Source: Verrucomicrobiota bacterium (GTDB taxonomy: Bacteria > Verrucomicrobiota > Kiritimatiellia > SS1-B-03-39 > UBA6053). Taken from it: DNA of 64,000 nucleotides. Shown here piece by piece: positions 44,801-55,000 of this stretch. The stretch is taken from contig JAFIGC010000001.1 of the NCBI GenBank assembly GCA_020831635.1, positions 57,217-121,216 on the forward strand, given 5' to 3'. Below the pieces are notes generated by a model. The model saw only the letters and a program-made list of their open reading frames with translations, had not been told where the DNA came from and ran no database searches. Both the position numbers and the translations under genes were made by a program. Numbering within the stretch: the first letter of the stretch is position 1; each line of letters begins with the position of its first letter.

Positions 44801-47800
44801 CGTTGATGCTACCCGCGCTTTCGTCCACGCTCGGCGCCTCAAAGGTCAGGGTAAAGTCGCCGGACGGCGCGGGGGTGATGGTGAAGATGGCCCCGACAAA
44901 GTTGAGGGTATAGTTTGCGCCTGCGGTGAGACTGCCCTGTTGAATGGCATAGTCTCCGGGCGCTTCCCCCGGATCGCGGGAGAGCGTGCCGCTCAGTGCA
45001 TCGCTGCCAAAGAGTTCGCCCGAGGTGATCTGCCAGGTGAGGACGGGATCGGCTTCGCCCTCGATTTTGCTTTGCGCGTCGGCGGTCACGGTGAGGGACG
45101 CGGGCGAAATCACCAAGGTCTCCTCGGCGCTTCCGACGTAGCCGGGTTCGGTCACGGTGGCGAGTACCATATAGGAGCCCGCGTTCACGGGTGGGGTGGG
45201 GGAACCGTTGTAAGTGACCTCCACCGTCAGACCGGGCGGAACTGTGTTGACTGACGCCGAACGTTCGGTGGCGTTGTAACTCTGCGCGAGATTGCCGAGC
45301 GTCACGTCCGCAGTCACATCCCCGGCGACCGGATCGATCTCAATGAAGCAGATTTTGTTGTTGGACGCGTCCTCGGCATTGGTGAGTGTGAGACGTCCGT
45401 CGGTCACCTCCACCGTGGCGATGCCCTCCACCCAGCGGTTGTCGGTGGTGGGGTCGCCGTTTACGACCAGCACCTCTTCGGCGGCAATGCGAAAGGCGCT
45501 GTCGAATGCGGTGGGATCGCCGGAGACGATGCGGACGTGGTAGTGCCCGTTGGGCAGGGCGATTTCCCAAGAGAAATTTCCATTTTGCTGCAAGTGCAGC
45601 AAGGAATATTCTTTTACGTTTTCGGAAGTCCAACCATTCCGTAAACGAGCCGAACCGCTGTTGTCCGCGTTCCAACCGTAAAACAATCCGTTGCCGCGGT
45701 CACCAAAGACCGCGCCAGTGTCGGAAACCCAACCCTCGGGGGTGTTGGACGCCCCGGCTTCCGAGATGAAATTGATTCGCGCCGAGAAGGGCCCGGTGTC
45801 AGTGATGATGTGTTCGACTTTCACCTCATCGATGTGAAACTGCGGTTCGGCGGAGTCGGCCCGGGTGCGGAAGCGGAAAAACACACGGTTGAAGGCGGTG
45901 ATAATTTCCTCCGAGTCCACCACCTCCTCCACCGGGTGGTCGTCGAGTCGATAGCGGATTCGCACTTCGTTCTCGTTCAGTCGCATGACCTCCAGCCAGG
46001 CTTCGATGACGTTGGTGCCCGCGTTGATTGATCGGGTGCCGTCTTGTAGCACGGTTTCGACGTTGAGCAACTGCGCTCCGTCGGTTTTGCGGATGCTGCC
46101 GAGATTCGCCCCATTGCCGTAGGAAGTCCGAACCCAGTATTCTTTGTTGGCGGCGTTGCTCCAAGGACTGTTGCCAGGGGTGTGGGCCAGCGAAAAGCCG
46201 GTGCGGGAGTTGTCGTCCCGCGGGGCTCCGGTGTGGCGGAGTTTGAACGAAAGCCGAATCGCCTCGCCCACCTCCAGCGCGATTTCCGAAGGGAGGGGGA
46301 AATAGAGATATTCGTCTTTGTCGGCGGTGTCCATGCTCAGTTCCCCCACCGCGTGCGGGGAGTCGGGGTCGAGGGTGCTGTCGGTGACCACGTCAAAGGT
46401 CCCCCCGGTCCGCGACCAGCTCAGGCTTTGCGGGCTGAAGGTTTCGTGCACGATCAGATGCGTGCCCGTGGCCTGTACTTCCAGGGTGGCGAGCGCGCTT
46501 TCCACCGTGCCCTCGCTGTTGCTGACCACGACATCGTAGTTGCCCGCATCGGCCAGGGTGACCGCGGAGAGGTTGAGCACGGCGGCATTCGCGCCGGGGA
46601 GTTCCACGCCGTTCTTGCGCCACTGGTAGGCGGGGGCGGGCATGCCTGAGGCCACCACGGAAAATCCGACGTTGGCACCTTGTACCACATTTTGGGACAA
46701 GGGCTGGGTCAGGATTTGTGGCGCGGCGGGCTCCAAGTCGCCTTCGCCCTTCACCAAAACGGTCTCGAAGGCGTAACGGATTTCTCCGCCGCCGTTGGTG
46801 CTGGTTTCCACCCGAAGCAGGCCCACCCCGCTTTGTTCCGGCGTGAAGGTGACCGTCCACGGCGCTTCGGTTTTGGTGCCCACCAAGTTATTGTTGAAAT
46901 AAAAATCCATGCGGTTGAAGTTCACGTATCCACGCGGATCGACGTTGACGGTAGTGCTCTCGCCCAGATTCACGGAGGTGATCTGACTGGAGGTGGTCGT
47001 GTGGCTGGTGATTTTGAGCGGGCTCTGAAAGGGCATGGCACCGGGATAGCTCGCGGAAGCCAGCGAAGAAAACGCCTGCAGTGCCCGGGCGATGCGTTCG
47101 CTGATCACCACACCGTCGTCTCCCGGGTCTTCCACGCCCGCCGCCGGACGGATTTGCAGATTGGCGGATGCAGTGCCCGCCGTGGGCGTGCCGTTGCCGT
47201 TAAACGTGTTGACCTGTTCCACCAGCCAGGTTTCGGCGTGTGGAATATTTTTGAGATCCACGAATTCGCCGAATCCTGTGCCGGGAACTTGCCCCTGCGG
47301 GTAACGCAATCGGATCAGTTCGTCCATAAACAGATACGCCATGGCCCAGCCTTGTCCTCCGTTGTCGGTGTGGCCGATATTCCAGTCCACGGCGGTGCTC
47401 ATTTGGCTGCCGGGCGGGAGAAAGGTTCGGTATCTGTCGAGAGCGTCATACAGGTTTTTGGCGGTCACGGTGCCGTCGTTTCCTCCTGAAATCAGTAAGC
47501 CCGGCGTAAACAAATTGCTTTCATGGATGGGGGTTTTGCCGTCGGACAAGGGGGGTACGTGGAAAGCATACCCGCCGCCCTTATGTGCGACAAAGCCGAG
47601 CACCTGTTCCGGCACCGATCCGTGGCTGTCGGTGCAGGCATATCCGCCGGCCGAGATACCGGTGAAAATCACGGGCACATTGCGCAACTCGTCCCGGCCG
47701 GAAAACAGGGCCAGGGCATCCATTTGGTTGTGGAACTTGGCGATGCCGCCGGGGGTGCTGTCCGCGAAGGCGTTGGCCAGTTGCCCCGAAATCGCAAAGC

Positions 47801-50612
47801 CCCATTGATCCGCCACCGCTTGGTGGGAAGCGCTCAGGATTTGTCCGCGCCAGTCTCCACCCGTGCCGGGCATGAAGTGGATGAGACCGCGCGGTACCGG
47901 GGTGTTGGTCGGCAGTCGCACCGCGATGCGCTTGCCCCAGAGGTTTTCAATCCACAAATCGAAAATTTGGCTTTCGTTGTCGATGATCAGGCCCAGGGAT
48001 TCATTGACGCTCACCTCCGCGCCACCCGTGGGGCTGGAGAGTTGGAACCTGATGCCGCGCACGCCCCGGGTGCCGCTGGACTGCACCGTATCGTTGTCGA
48101 TCAAGGGCACCTGCACGATCTTGTCTTCACTGTCACCATCGGCCCAAGTCACCACCTGGTTGACGCTGGTATAATCGCTTCCGGGCTGGGCGGCGGTGAT
48201 GGGGTTGGTCAATCCGAGATAGCTCGAAACCATGGAGGAGGATGTGTTGAAGGTGGCGCTCACGGCCCCATTGCTGCCCTGCACCCGGCGCAGCACGACC
48301 TCCATGTGCCCGGCGTTTTCCATGGCGGAAAAGCGGGGGCGTTCGAACTGAATTACCCCTTGACCGCCCGCAGGGGCTTCGGCGTCCAGAATATCCAGTC
48401 GCGCCCGGGCGTTGTCACCCAGCACCGCGCCCCCGCGCGGTTGACCGAGGAACAAAAAGAGACTTTCAATCCCCTCCACCAGCGGGTTGGGGCTCCCCAC
48501 GAAATCTTCCCAGGTTGAATCCGCATAGATCTCAAAGCTGAAGGATTTCTCCCCTGTCTCCCCGTCCGCCCAGGTGAGAAAACCCTTGCTGGCTGTGATT
48601 TCGGGTCGATTGCTTTGGAATTCCTGATGATAGCCGATCCCGCCGCTGCTGTAATTCTCCCCGGCGAAAGAGAGCGACTCCAATGCGGCGGCCACGTGGG
48701 CCACGGAAACTTCGCCCGCGCCTCCCCCCGCGCGCCGCACGCTGATGGTAACGGTCTTGGTGCTGGTGGAGGAATCCCCGGCCACAAACACCGGCTCCAT
48801 CACCTCAAAAACCGCTTGGGTGAACTCGATCACCCCCGGCCCTTCCTCGAGGAACAGGGCTTGGCCGGCGTTGTAATAGCTGCCGGACGCCGATTCGGTC
48901 AGCGCCACCGTGCGCACTTGGTACACGCTTCCTGCGGGTGCGCTTGCGTCGGCGTAGCTGGTCGTGGCCACGGGGGCGGTGGTCAGCCGCGTGTAGGGAC
49001 CTTCCAGACTGGTGGCGCGATACACGTGGTAGCCGACCAAATCCGGCTCGTTGGCGGGGGCCTGCCAGTCGAGTTGCACCGCAGAGCCTTCGCGGACGTA
49101 GGTGCCACTCACGGGCGCCGAGACCGGGTGCAGGCGCAGGGTGGGGTCGCCCATGAGGGCGATGTGGACGCTTCGCTGGGTGTTGTTGACCCAGTTGAAG
49201 TAGCCCGTCCACCAGTTGTCACCCCAGTCGTTGGGGTTGTTGACCGTACGCAGGTAGGCCTCGCCCATGGTTTCGCCGAGGGACATGCCGTGGAGATACC
49301 AATCCGGTCGGGTGGCCCACACGGACACAAGCCCCATGGAATCCATGGCCCCGGCAAGGGGGGCGCGCAACACGTTGTCGACGGGGCTGTCCCAATCGCC
49401 AAAGTAGGAACCGAAAAAAGCGTTGAACACGACCAGGCTGGTTTTGGTTTTGAAATCCGTTGAAGAGCCGACCCCACCAATACTGGTGTAACCGCTTCCG
49501 CCCCCGCCGTAGCCCCACAGGTAGGCTTCGCTCTCCACGGTCGGAAACCAGTTGGCGGATGCGGTGACCTGATCCCGTCCGAACATCGGTGCAAATGCCC
49601 GCCAAGCCATGGAGGCGGGAGTTTCGTTGTTGCCGGACAGCACCCCGAAAGCATCGCGAATCAATGCGCGCCGCGGCAGGTACGCGTAGTAACCCAGCCG
49701 ATGCCGGAATTCGTGGTTTTTGCGAAGATAATTTCGCAACAGTTCGGTTTCATTTGCGCCGGCCCCGAAGTCGTTGAGATTTGCCATGTCGATGCGTCCA
49801 ATGGCAATGTTGGCATCCTCGGGCAGACTGCTCTGGTCGAAGTTTCCGTCCCCCGGCACATTGTGGTTCCGTGCGGAGGAGGCGGACGTGGTGTTGACGG
49901 TCGTATCCGACCAGGTGCCGGTGAGATCGGCGTAGTAGGTGTCCGCAGGCCAGGCGCCTTTGTGGTCACTGTGGCCATCCGGAGCGATGTCGCCTGAATA
50001 CGGCACCGGAATGCGACCCAGAAGAATCGCGGCTTTCACGCCGGAAGGATCGGCGTTGTAGTGGGTTTGCAGTTTGGCGCGCACCGAAGTCGGGAGATCG
50101 TTTGGGTGTGCGCTGTCTTGAATCACATGCCACCCATCGCCCATAAGGTCTCGGACAAAGCGGTCGATTTCTTCCGACAGAGGTTCCGCTTGGGTTTCGT
50201 CCACCAAAAGCACCACAGTGCCGCGTTGATCGATCAACGGGGCTTGAATTCCGGCGATGGTATAGCCACGGGCGTTGAATGTGCTGAAATCGGATTCATA
50301 AAACCGGGCCACCCGATACTCATACCGCACACCCGCCTCCACACCCGTATCGACCCATTGCGTGTCTGCCGGGGCGGGATCATTCGCCTGATATACCCAT
50401 GTGGTTGTGCCCGGTGCGCGGCGGTGAATGTAGATATGACTGACCGGATGGGGACTTTCTTCCCATTGCAATGTAATTTGCGGCGGCGAATTCTGCGTTT
50501 CCGCATAAACCTGAACTGCCCGCACCGCGCCATCCTGGGCTACGGCCGTGGTCGTGAATAAGAAAAGAAAACAACAGGATACAAGGGTTTGAAAACTTGA
50601 AATTTTGTTCAT
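41883..50612 (-). CDS. Giant secreted multi-catalytic protein (C25-like, hydrolase-like and acetylesterase-like modules)
   Basis: A 2909-residue protein with a signal peptide (ending TTTAVAQ). In order: an FN3-like domain; about 120-500, a C25/gingipain-like fold (ILLGRIPVPY...WPADTYYADL; catalytic His and Cys positions seem replaced in LWGYGGGGSGY and VVFNAFFGSYFG, so probably inactive); Calx-beta-like repeats; about 905-1100, an alpha/beta-hydrolase-like module with GISAGGY. Then come Ig, a malectin- or CBM-like domain (about 1612-1765), MBG-type and Calx-beta domains, and a LamG-like part. About 2455-2720 is a sialate-O-acetylesterase-type SGNH domain (MAGQSNAVGY, WLQGESD, DDIHFN). Last is a C-terminal module shared with the giant at 52050. 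It likely deacetylates and binds complex glycans outside the cell. Confidence 0.82.
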   Translation of the reverse strand: MNKISSFQTLVSCCFLFLFTTTAVAQDGAVRAVQVYAETQNSPPQITLQWEESPHPVSHIYIHRRAPGTTTWVYQANDPAPADTQWVDTGVEAGVRYEYRVARFYESDFSTFNARGYTIAGIQAPLIDQRGTVVLLVDETQAEPLSEEIDRFVRDLMGDGWHVIQDSAHPNDLPTSVRAKLQTHYNADPSGVKAAILLGRIPVPYSGDIAPDGHSDHKGAWPADTYYADLTGTWSDTTVNTTSASSARNHNVPGDGNFDQSSLPEDANIAIGRIDMANLNDFGAGANETELLRNYLRKNHEFRHRLGYYAYLPRRALIRDAFGVLSGNNETPASMAWRAFAPMFGRDQVTASANWFPTVESEAYLWGYGGGGSGYTSIGGVGSSTDFKTKTSLVVFNAFFGSYFGDWDSPVDNVLRAPLAGAMDSMGLVSVWATRPDWYLHGMSLGETMGEAYLRTVNNPNDWGDNWWTGYFNWVNNTQRSVHIALMGDPTLRLHPVSAPVSGTYVREGSAVQLDWQAPANEPDLVGYHVYRATSLEGPYTRLTTAPVATTSYADASAPAGSVYQVRTVALTESASGSYYNAGQALFLEEGPGVIEFTQAVFEVMEPVFVAGDSSTSTKTVTISVRRAGGGAGEVSVAHVAAALESLSFAGENYSSGGIGYHQEFQSNRPEITASKGFLTWADGETGEKSFSFEIYADSTWEDFVGSPNPLVEGIESLFLFLGQPRGGAVLGDNARARLDILDAEAPAGGQGVIQFERPRFSAMENAGHMEVVLRRVQGSNGAVSATFNTSSSMVSSYLGLTNPITAAQPGSDYTSVNQVVTWADGDSEDKIVQVPLIDNDTVQSSGTRGVRGIRFQLSSPTGGAEVSVNESLGLIIDNESQIFDLWIENLWGKRIAVRLPTNTPVPRGLIHFMPGTGGDWRGQILSASHQAVADQWGFAISGQLANAFADSTPGGIAKFHNQMDALALFSGRDELRNVPVIFTGISAGGYACTDSHGSVPEQVLGFVAHKGGGYAFHVPPLSDGKTPIHESNLFTPGLLISGGNDGTVTAKNLYDALDRYRTFLPPGSQMSTAVDWNIGHTDNGGQGWAMAYLFMDELIRLRYPQGQVPGTGFGEFVDLKNIPHAETWLVEQVNTFNGNGTPTAGTASANLQIRPAAGVEDPGDDGVVISERIARALQAFSSLASASYPGAMPFQSPLKITSHTTTSSQITSVNLGESTTVNVDPRGYVNFNRMDFYFNNNLVGTKTEAPWTVTFTPEQSGVGLLRVETSTNGGGEIRYAFETVLVKGEGDLEPAAPQILTQPLSQNVVQGANVGFSVVASGMPAPAYQWRKNGVELPGANAAVLNLSAVTLADAGNYDVVVSNSEGTVESALATLEVQATGTHLIVHETFSPQSLSWSRTGGTFDVVTDSTLDPDSPHAVGELSMDTADKDEYLYFPLPSEIALEVGEAIRLSFKLRHTGAPRDDNSRTGFSLAHTPGNSPWSNAANKEYWVRTSYGNGANLGSIRKTDGAQLLNVETVLQDGTRSINAGTNVIEAWLEVMRLNENEVRIRYRLDDHPVEEVVDSEEIITAFNRVFFRFRTRADSAEPQFHIDEVKVEHIITDTGPFSARINFISEAGASNTPEGWVSDTGAVFGDRGNGLFYGWNADNSGSARLRNGWTSENVKEYSLLHLQQNGNFSWEIALPNGHYHVRIVSGDPTAFDSAFRIAAEEVLVVNGDPTTDNRWVEGIATVEVTDGRLTLTNAEDASNNKICFIEIDPVAGDVTADVTLGNLAQSYNATERSASVNTVPPGLTVEVTYNGSPTPPVNAGSYMVLATVTEPGYVGSAEETLVISPASLTVTADAQSKIEGEADPVLTWQITSGELFGSDALSGTLSRDPGEAPGDYAIQQGSLTAGANYTLNFVGAIFTITPAPSGDFTLTFEAPSVDESAGSINVTVTRDTLAGDQVVLLHSNDTRLTPPASVIIPDGQYSHTFAVTLSGPASETPVQLTATAPAARVGESFAGALDTEVTGQETGWGWGGAWYHANASPVLVEPALTYAQNGTIGTSGTRAAKLVDVGAGGDARRNFPEKYSTGSIWVSTLLYRNSGNWGTQMIIRENTSGGNWARVRYANNTDFWILEAGTGNSVQLLGANPSPTTFFAVMEFDFTARKVRAWLNPDVSGASPANALASGEVDMQEALTGISRLDIAGFSNLDQFDEIRVATSFADLYAVETASDSLLITGEFDTETPFVFFESGDELTQNFRVNHGTATLQATGGIDNSGALVTSGNPQLLLRSRVFDPSDANALGVHVRIGEQANSGYDSVTAMLGFATSPTMNFQGGASDPNVYVAGRLLNLSNNGGYRLEILNKTATDSAQSTVAAGDTFALDNNSWIYVRLRLGPNASELTLDLFESNASGEIGERLQSLDSPVSNPVVANDARLWAVLRARRDGNAALMDNFAASEGAPAPSPMRTFVMAGQSNAVGYRSNDRNALPELIRNGVPGVRGAWLVANKNGDTLAPYASNGWNPLDVQNVGTTNGPFWPNAEGFGPEITLSHRLQTHYGEDIALMKFAVNGASLFQNFDPANNDTSAYYNDLRDYLLARRTELEIIEDREASLEAFFWLQGESDASSNSPQPESAEGYAANLAAFLSQIRSDLHAPELFFVASHINPRSAAFTAENVAKVNNALMAAAADPFARVAPSADLWPAGGDDIHFNSPQTMEIGERLADAYLKTPATVSLNDLTQTVDGTGKSPTITTTPAGLNVVSRFDGSPALPTTSNRYETLVRIEDETHAGFALATFTLLTSEGFVDSNDSGADDEWEMATFGNLNDEPVEINGTLYTRRQVFVWGLENPLTQIFLIEDFGFSTVTGRVYDVYYNDDLRDPDGWTPLVGQQNLSTETPGIIVIQDPDPAPVRAYRIQVRMP

Positions 50613-50679
50613 TGGGGGGGGCTCCGTAGGGTTGCGGCCATAATACCCTTCTGACCCCTTGATGGTTTAACCCTTTTCG

Positions 50680-50695
50680 GTGCAATCTTGCATGA
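50680..50695. promoter_or_regulatory. GTGCAATCTTGCATGA upstream of giant gene, candidate operator
   Basis: Identical over 16 bases to 41858-41873 and located 68-83 bp upstream of the giant gene's start codon, the same distance range as the palindromes before the PEP-CTERM and prepilin genes. The core TGCAA-TC-TTGCA is palindromic. Confidence 0.55.
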
Positions 50696-50699
50696 AATT

Positions 50700-50716
50700 A
50701 AGTTAACAGTTAACTT
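50700..50716. promoter_or_regulatory. Perfect palindrome AAGTTAACAGTTAACTT
   Basis: Eight-base perfect arms around one central base, 5 bases from the preceding site and 4 bases after the stop codon of the XylR-like gene. It may be a second operator for the giant gene (for instance for the XylR-like protein) or a mRNA-end hairpin; the lack of a following T-run on the transcript argues against an intrinsic terminator. Confidence 0.45.
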
Positions 50717-50720
50717 TTTC

Positions 50721-51890
50721 CTACTGCGACGATCTTCGTTGCCAGTCCCGAGGGGAAAGGCCTGTCACGGCCTTGAAGGCATTCGAAAACGACGCCGGGT
50801 TGGCGTATCCACAAAGATAACAAATCTCGCCGATGGGATGTTGTTTCAGTCGAAGCAATTCCTTGGCGTAGTCGATGCGCATTTCGGTGACCATGTCGCG
50901 GGCGGGTTTTCCCAAGGTGGCCCGGAATTTTTTTTCGAAGGTGCTGGAACTCATTCCGTGCGAGCGGGCCAGATCTCCCAAGGTGACAGCCTCTTGTTGG
51001 CGGATGCCGACCCAGATCGCGCGCAGGATTTTGGCCAGAATGGGGTCGGCGCAAGCGGGACCGGCGGTGGAGGCCCGCTCAATCAGGGTTTCCGGAGGGG
51101 AGCGGAGGACGATTTCGAGTTCTTTTCCGTCAAACACATGGTCCATCATGAGTGCGAGCGCCAAACGGCCCGATTCTTTGAACCCAGGTTGGATCGAAGA
51201 GAGGTGAATGGCCTTGCGCGGATCAAACCTGCCGCCGTGCAAGTTGTCCACCCCCAAAATCCCCAGGGTTTGCAGGCGTTGGGGTGTGTGTTTTTCCACC
51301 GAACGCAATACCGGCCATGCCAGCCAGTCGGATACCACGAAAAGTCCCGTATCCAAGGGCAGGTCGAAAATAACGGACTTGGCCTGTTCCCAGATGTGCT
51401 CCTGGTACCGTTGCGGGCTCCAGGAAGCCGTATCCAACATGGTTTCCAGATCCAGCGTTTGACATTCAAAGCCGTTTTCCTTCAGCGAATCCCGAAACCC
51501 GGTGAGACGCTCCCGGCTGTATTGGGCGTTTTTCACCCCCAGCCCGAGAAAATGCCGATAACCGCGCGAAAGCAAGTGCCGGGCCGCCAGGTGTCCGACT
51601 TTGTCATCATCGCTGAGGACATTTCCCGCGCCTGGCAAAGGACCATGCGTATTGGAAAGATTCACCACCGGTATGTGATATTTTTTGGCATTGTGCACCA
51701 GTTCCGGCTTCCAAAGCATCCCAATTAGACCCGCACACAGGTTATGATCGATAAATTCATGTCGAATCTCAATCATATAGGGGCAGTTTTTCCGTTCAGC
51801 GGTCTCGAACACGCCCTCCGCCATGCTGCGTCCCACCATATCCAACACGTTACTGCTGTTCAAAAGAATGAAATAAGGTTCCATCTTCAT
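50721..51890 (-). CDS. XylR-type regulator (sugar-binding domain plus AraC HTH)
   Basis: A 389-residue activator built like XylR: residues about 1-270 form a LacI-like periplasmic-binding fold (VVNLSNTHGPLPGAGNVLSDDD, HLAARHLLSRGYRHFLGLG, ILGVDNLHGGRF), without an N-terminal LacI HTH. Residues about 285-385 are an AraC-type DNA-binding domain with both HTHs (TLGDLARSHGMSSSTFEKKFRATLG and GEICYLCGYANPASFSNAFKAVTGLSPRDWQRR). Such proteins usually activate sugar-degradation genes when their ligand binds. It sits between the two giant genes, codirectional with one and divergent from the other (starts 159 bp apart), and is the obvious candidate regulator for both. Confidence 0.92.
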   Translation of the reverse strand: MKMEPYFILLNSSNVLDMVGRSMAEGVFETAERKNCPYMIEIRHEFIDHNLCAGLIGMLWKPELVHNAKKYHIPVVNLSNTHGPLPGAGNVLSDDDKVGHLAARHLLSRGYRHFLGLGVKNAQYSRERLTGFRDSLKENGFECQTLDLETMLDTASWSPQRYQEHIWEQAKSVIFDLPLDTGLFVVSDWLAWPVLRSVEKHTPQRLQTLGILGVDNLHGGRFDPRKAIHLSSIQPGFKESGRLALALMMDHVFDGKELEIVLRSPPETLIERASTAGPACADPILAKILRAIWVGIRQQEAVTLGDLARSHGMSSSTFEKKFRATLGKPARDMVTEMRIDYAKELLRLKQHPIGEICYLCGYANPASFSNAFKAVTGLSPRDWQRRSSQ

Positions 51891-52049
51891 ACAGCTACAC
51901 AGAACAAAAAACGATTCAACGCAAATTTAATTACGTTTCAAAGCATATACGATCCGGCTGTTGGCGGGTAAATTTCGGGCATGCATTTTGACCTAAACCC
52001 TTTTTTGCGCACGGTCGTCACATTCCGTTTGCTTCCCGGAGATTTGATC

Positions 52050-55000
52050 ATGAAAAAATTGATGTTTCTGACCGCCGTCTTTTCTTTTCTGTCCTCTCCT
52101 GCATTTGCACAACTTACATTTTCCCCGAACACCCCCCCCGCTCAACTAACCCCGCCGACCGAGACGTACCATCACTTTGCCTCCCATCAAAAGGGGCCGA
52201 AAACTGTGCTGGTGATGCTGGTGCGCCCCAGCGACGCCCCAGCATGGACGGATCCCCCCGCGTTCGCAACCCTGAACAGCCAACTTGATGATGCGTCCCA
52301 GCGTTATTACAGCGCCAGTTATCACCAAACTTGGTTTGGTCCGAAACGTTTGAATAGTCATGATATTCCCCGTCTCGTGGTCACCCAAGTGCTGAACCTG
52401 CCGAAAACGGCGGATGAATACCGGGCGAGTTTTTGGACCCTTCAGAACGACTGTCTGGCCGCGGTGCGCGCCCAGGGCGGACAATGGAATGGCGGCAGCC
52501 TGGATCCCAACAATTTCGACCGCTGGGTACCGATGTCCAACGTAAAAATGATCAGCTCCACCGGTCTGGCCTATGTGGGCGGTCGTTTTGCCTGGGTGGG
52601 GCACAGCCTCACCGGCGGGGTGACCCTGCATGAGTGGGGGCACAACTGGGGAGTATACCACGCCAACGCTTGGACGGTCCCCGAAGGGGAACACCCCCGA
52701 TCCACGGCCGGGCACAACAGTGAATACCAGGACGGCTGGTGCGTGATGGGCGGGAACAGCGCCAACGTCATGTTCAATCCCCAGTTCCGCCTTGATCTGG
52801 GTTTTCTGGAGCGGAGTCGGGGGGAAGCGCTGGATGTCAGCGGCAGCGGCACCTACCGCATTCACAACTACGTTCACGCCGACCGACGGCAAAACGATTC
52901 GCTGGTGCGCGCGTTGGTGATCCCCATGGCGAATTTCACCGCAAACAATCGATTGATCCTTGGTTTTGGGCATACCACCGGCACTGATGGCGGGTGGGGG
53001 CGTTCGGATTACAATCGAAACGCGGTCACGGTTCATTCCAAGCTGTCCAGCGGTTCCAACCGCATCGACACCACGCCGTTCTCCCGTCCCGGAAGCGAAG
53101 ACCGCAACGACAGCTCCATCAAAATTGGGCGCACGTATTCCGAAGGTCCCAACGTCAACGGCACCCAAATGTATGGGGGCTTTCACATCACCCCGGTCCT
53201 GCGCGGCAGCACCGTGGTCAACGGCCAAACCCACGAATGGATCGAAGTCGTGGTGAATTACGAAAACGACATTCAGAACAATCAGCCCCCCACGGCATCC
53301 TTTCCCCAGACTTTGCTCACGGGGGTGGAGCCCGGCGTTCCCTACGAGCTAACCGTAACCGCGTCCGATCCCGACGGCGATTCCCTGGCCTTTGACTGGG
53401 ATTTCGGCGACGACACCTACAACATCGTCAACAGTGGCACCCAGACCAAAACCTGGGACACCGCCGGGGTCTATCTGGTCACCGTCACCGTCTCCGACAT
53501 GAAAGGCGGCACCGACACCGCCGAGATGTGGGTGAACGTCGGCAATGTGCCGTTCCGCGCCCCGGAAAACCCGGCGCAAACCCTGTCCGGCCTCCGTTAC
53601 ACTTACTACGAGGGCGTGTACAACCAACTTCCAAACTGGGGAAATCTTCTGCCGGTCAAACAAGGAACCGTGGCAAATTTGAGTTTGGAACCGCGCAACC
53701 GCAACAGCAATTTTGCCTTCGTGTATGAAGGGTATGTGGAAGTGCCCGCCGATGACGTGTACACCTTCACCCTGCGCTCGCGGGACGGCTCACGACTTTA
53801 TATCGGCGACAGTCTTTTGATGAACAATGACGGACTGCAGAGCCTCGCGTCCCCCGTTTCCGGCAACATTCCCCTCAACGCCGGCAAACACCGCATCCGC
53901 GTGGAGATGTTCAACCGCGACGGCAACGCAACCCTCGGTTTGGAATGGAGTACGCTCAGCATGGCGTCCACGGAGATTCCGGACGCGGCCTTTTTTCAAG
54001 AAGATCCGGTGGATCTCGCCCCGCCCGCGGTTTCCATCACCTATCCGACCCCCGGCATGCTGAGCATCGTGGGAAGCGATATCGAGATCGCCGCCAACGC
54101 GACCTCGGAGTACGGCATTGATCGGGTGGTGTTCTTCATTGGTTCCGCATACCTGGGGGAAGACAGCACCCTCCCTTACAGTTTGGACTGGACCAACCTT
54201 CCGGTCGGCTCGTTCTTTATCACCGCAGTGGCCTACGACACCCTGGGAAATTTCACGGTCTCGGATTCCGTGCTTCTGGATGTCACCTCGCCGATCCAAC
54301 GCGATTCCATCGGCATCAATTTCCTGGGCACCTATGGCACCAACGGATCCCTGGCGTCCACAGACCAGGCCGGGGCTTTTTTCATGCAGGCCCATTGGAA
54401 CAATGCGCCCCAAGGGAATATCGGGGAAACCTGGGACGCCACCGTGAACAATTTGAAAGACCGTGATGGCGAGGTCACCTCCTCTTGGACCCGCTACCGA
54501 AGCCGGAACCATGCCAATCACAGTCCTTCCGGATCGACGTTGGTGGACAACAGCACCACGAACGGACGACTCATGTACGGGGGCCTGCGTGTAAGGGGCG
54601 ACACGGCGGGTCCGGTCGTCGAAGTGGGCAACATTCCTTTCGATAATTATGATGTCTTTGTATATTTCGATCACCATGAAAGTGACGTCCGGGATGTCAG
54701 CCCGAATGAATACGTGCTCATTCCCAACGGAGAAAGCCCGATGCCCTCCATTTGGGGGCATAACTCCCTGGTGGCCGGCGACGGGGTGGGGGACTATCCC
54801 AACTACGACACTTGGGTGGGGTTCAAGGAATCCACCGCCACGGGGCCCAATTCTCCGGTGGATGAACGGCTGGGGAATTATATCATTTTCCGCGATGTCA
54901 GCGCCTCGATGTTTCGATTGGAGGCCAATAACAACGGCTCCGCCATCAACGCGGTTCAAATCGTCAGCACCGCCGAAAATCCGACGGAACCCATGATCTA

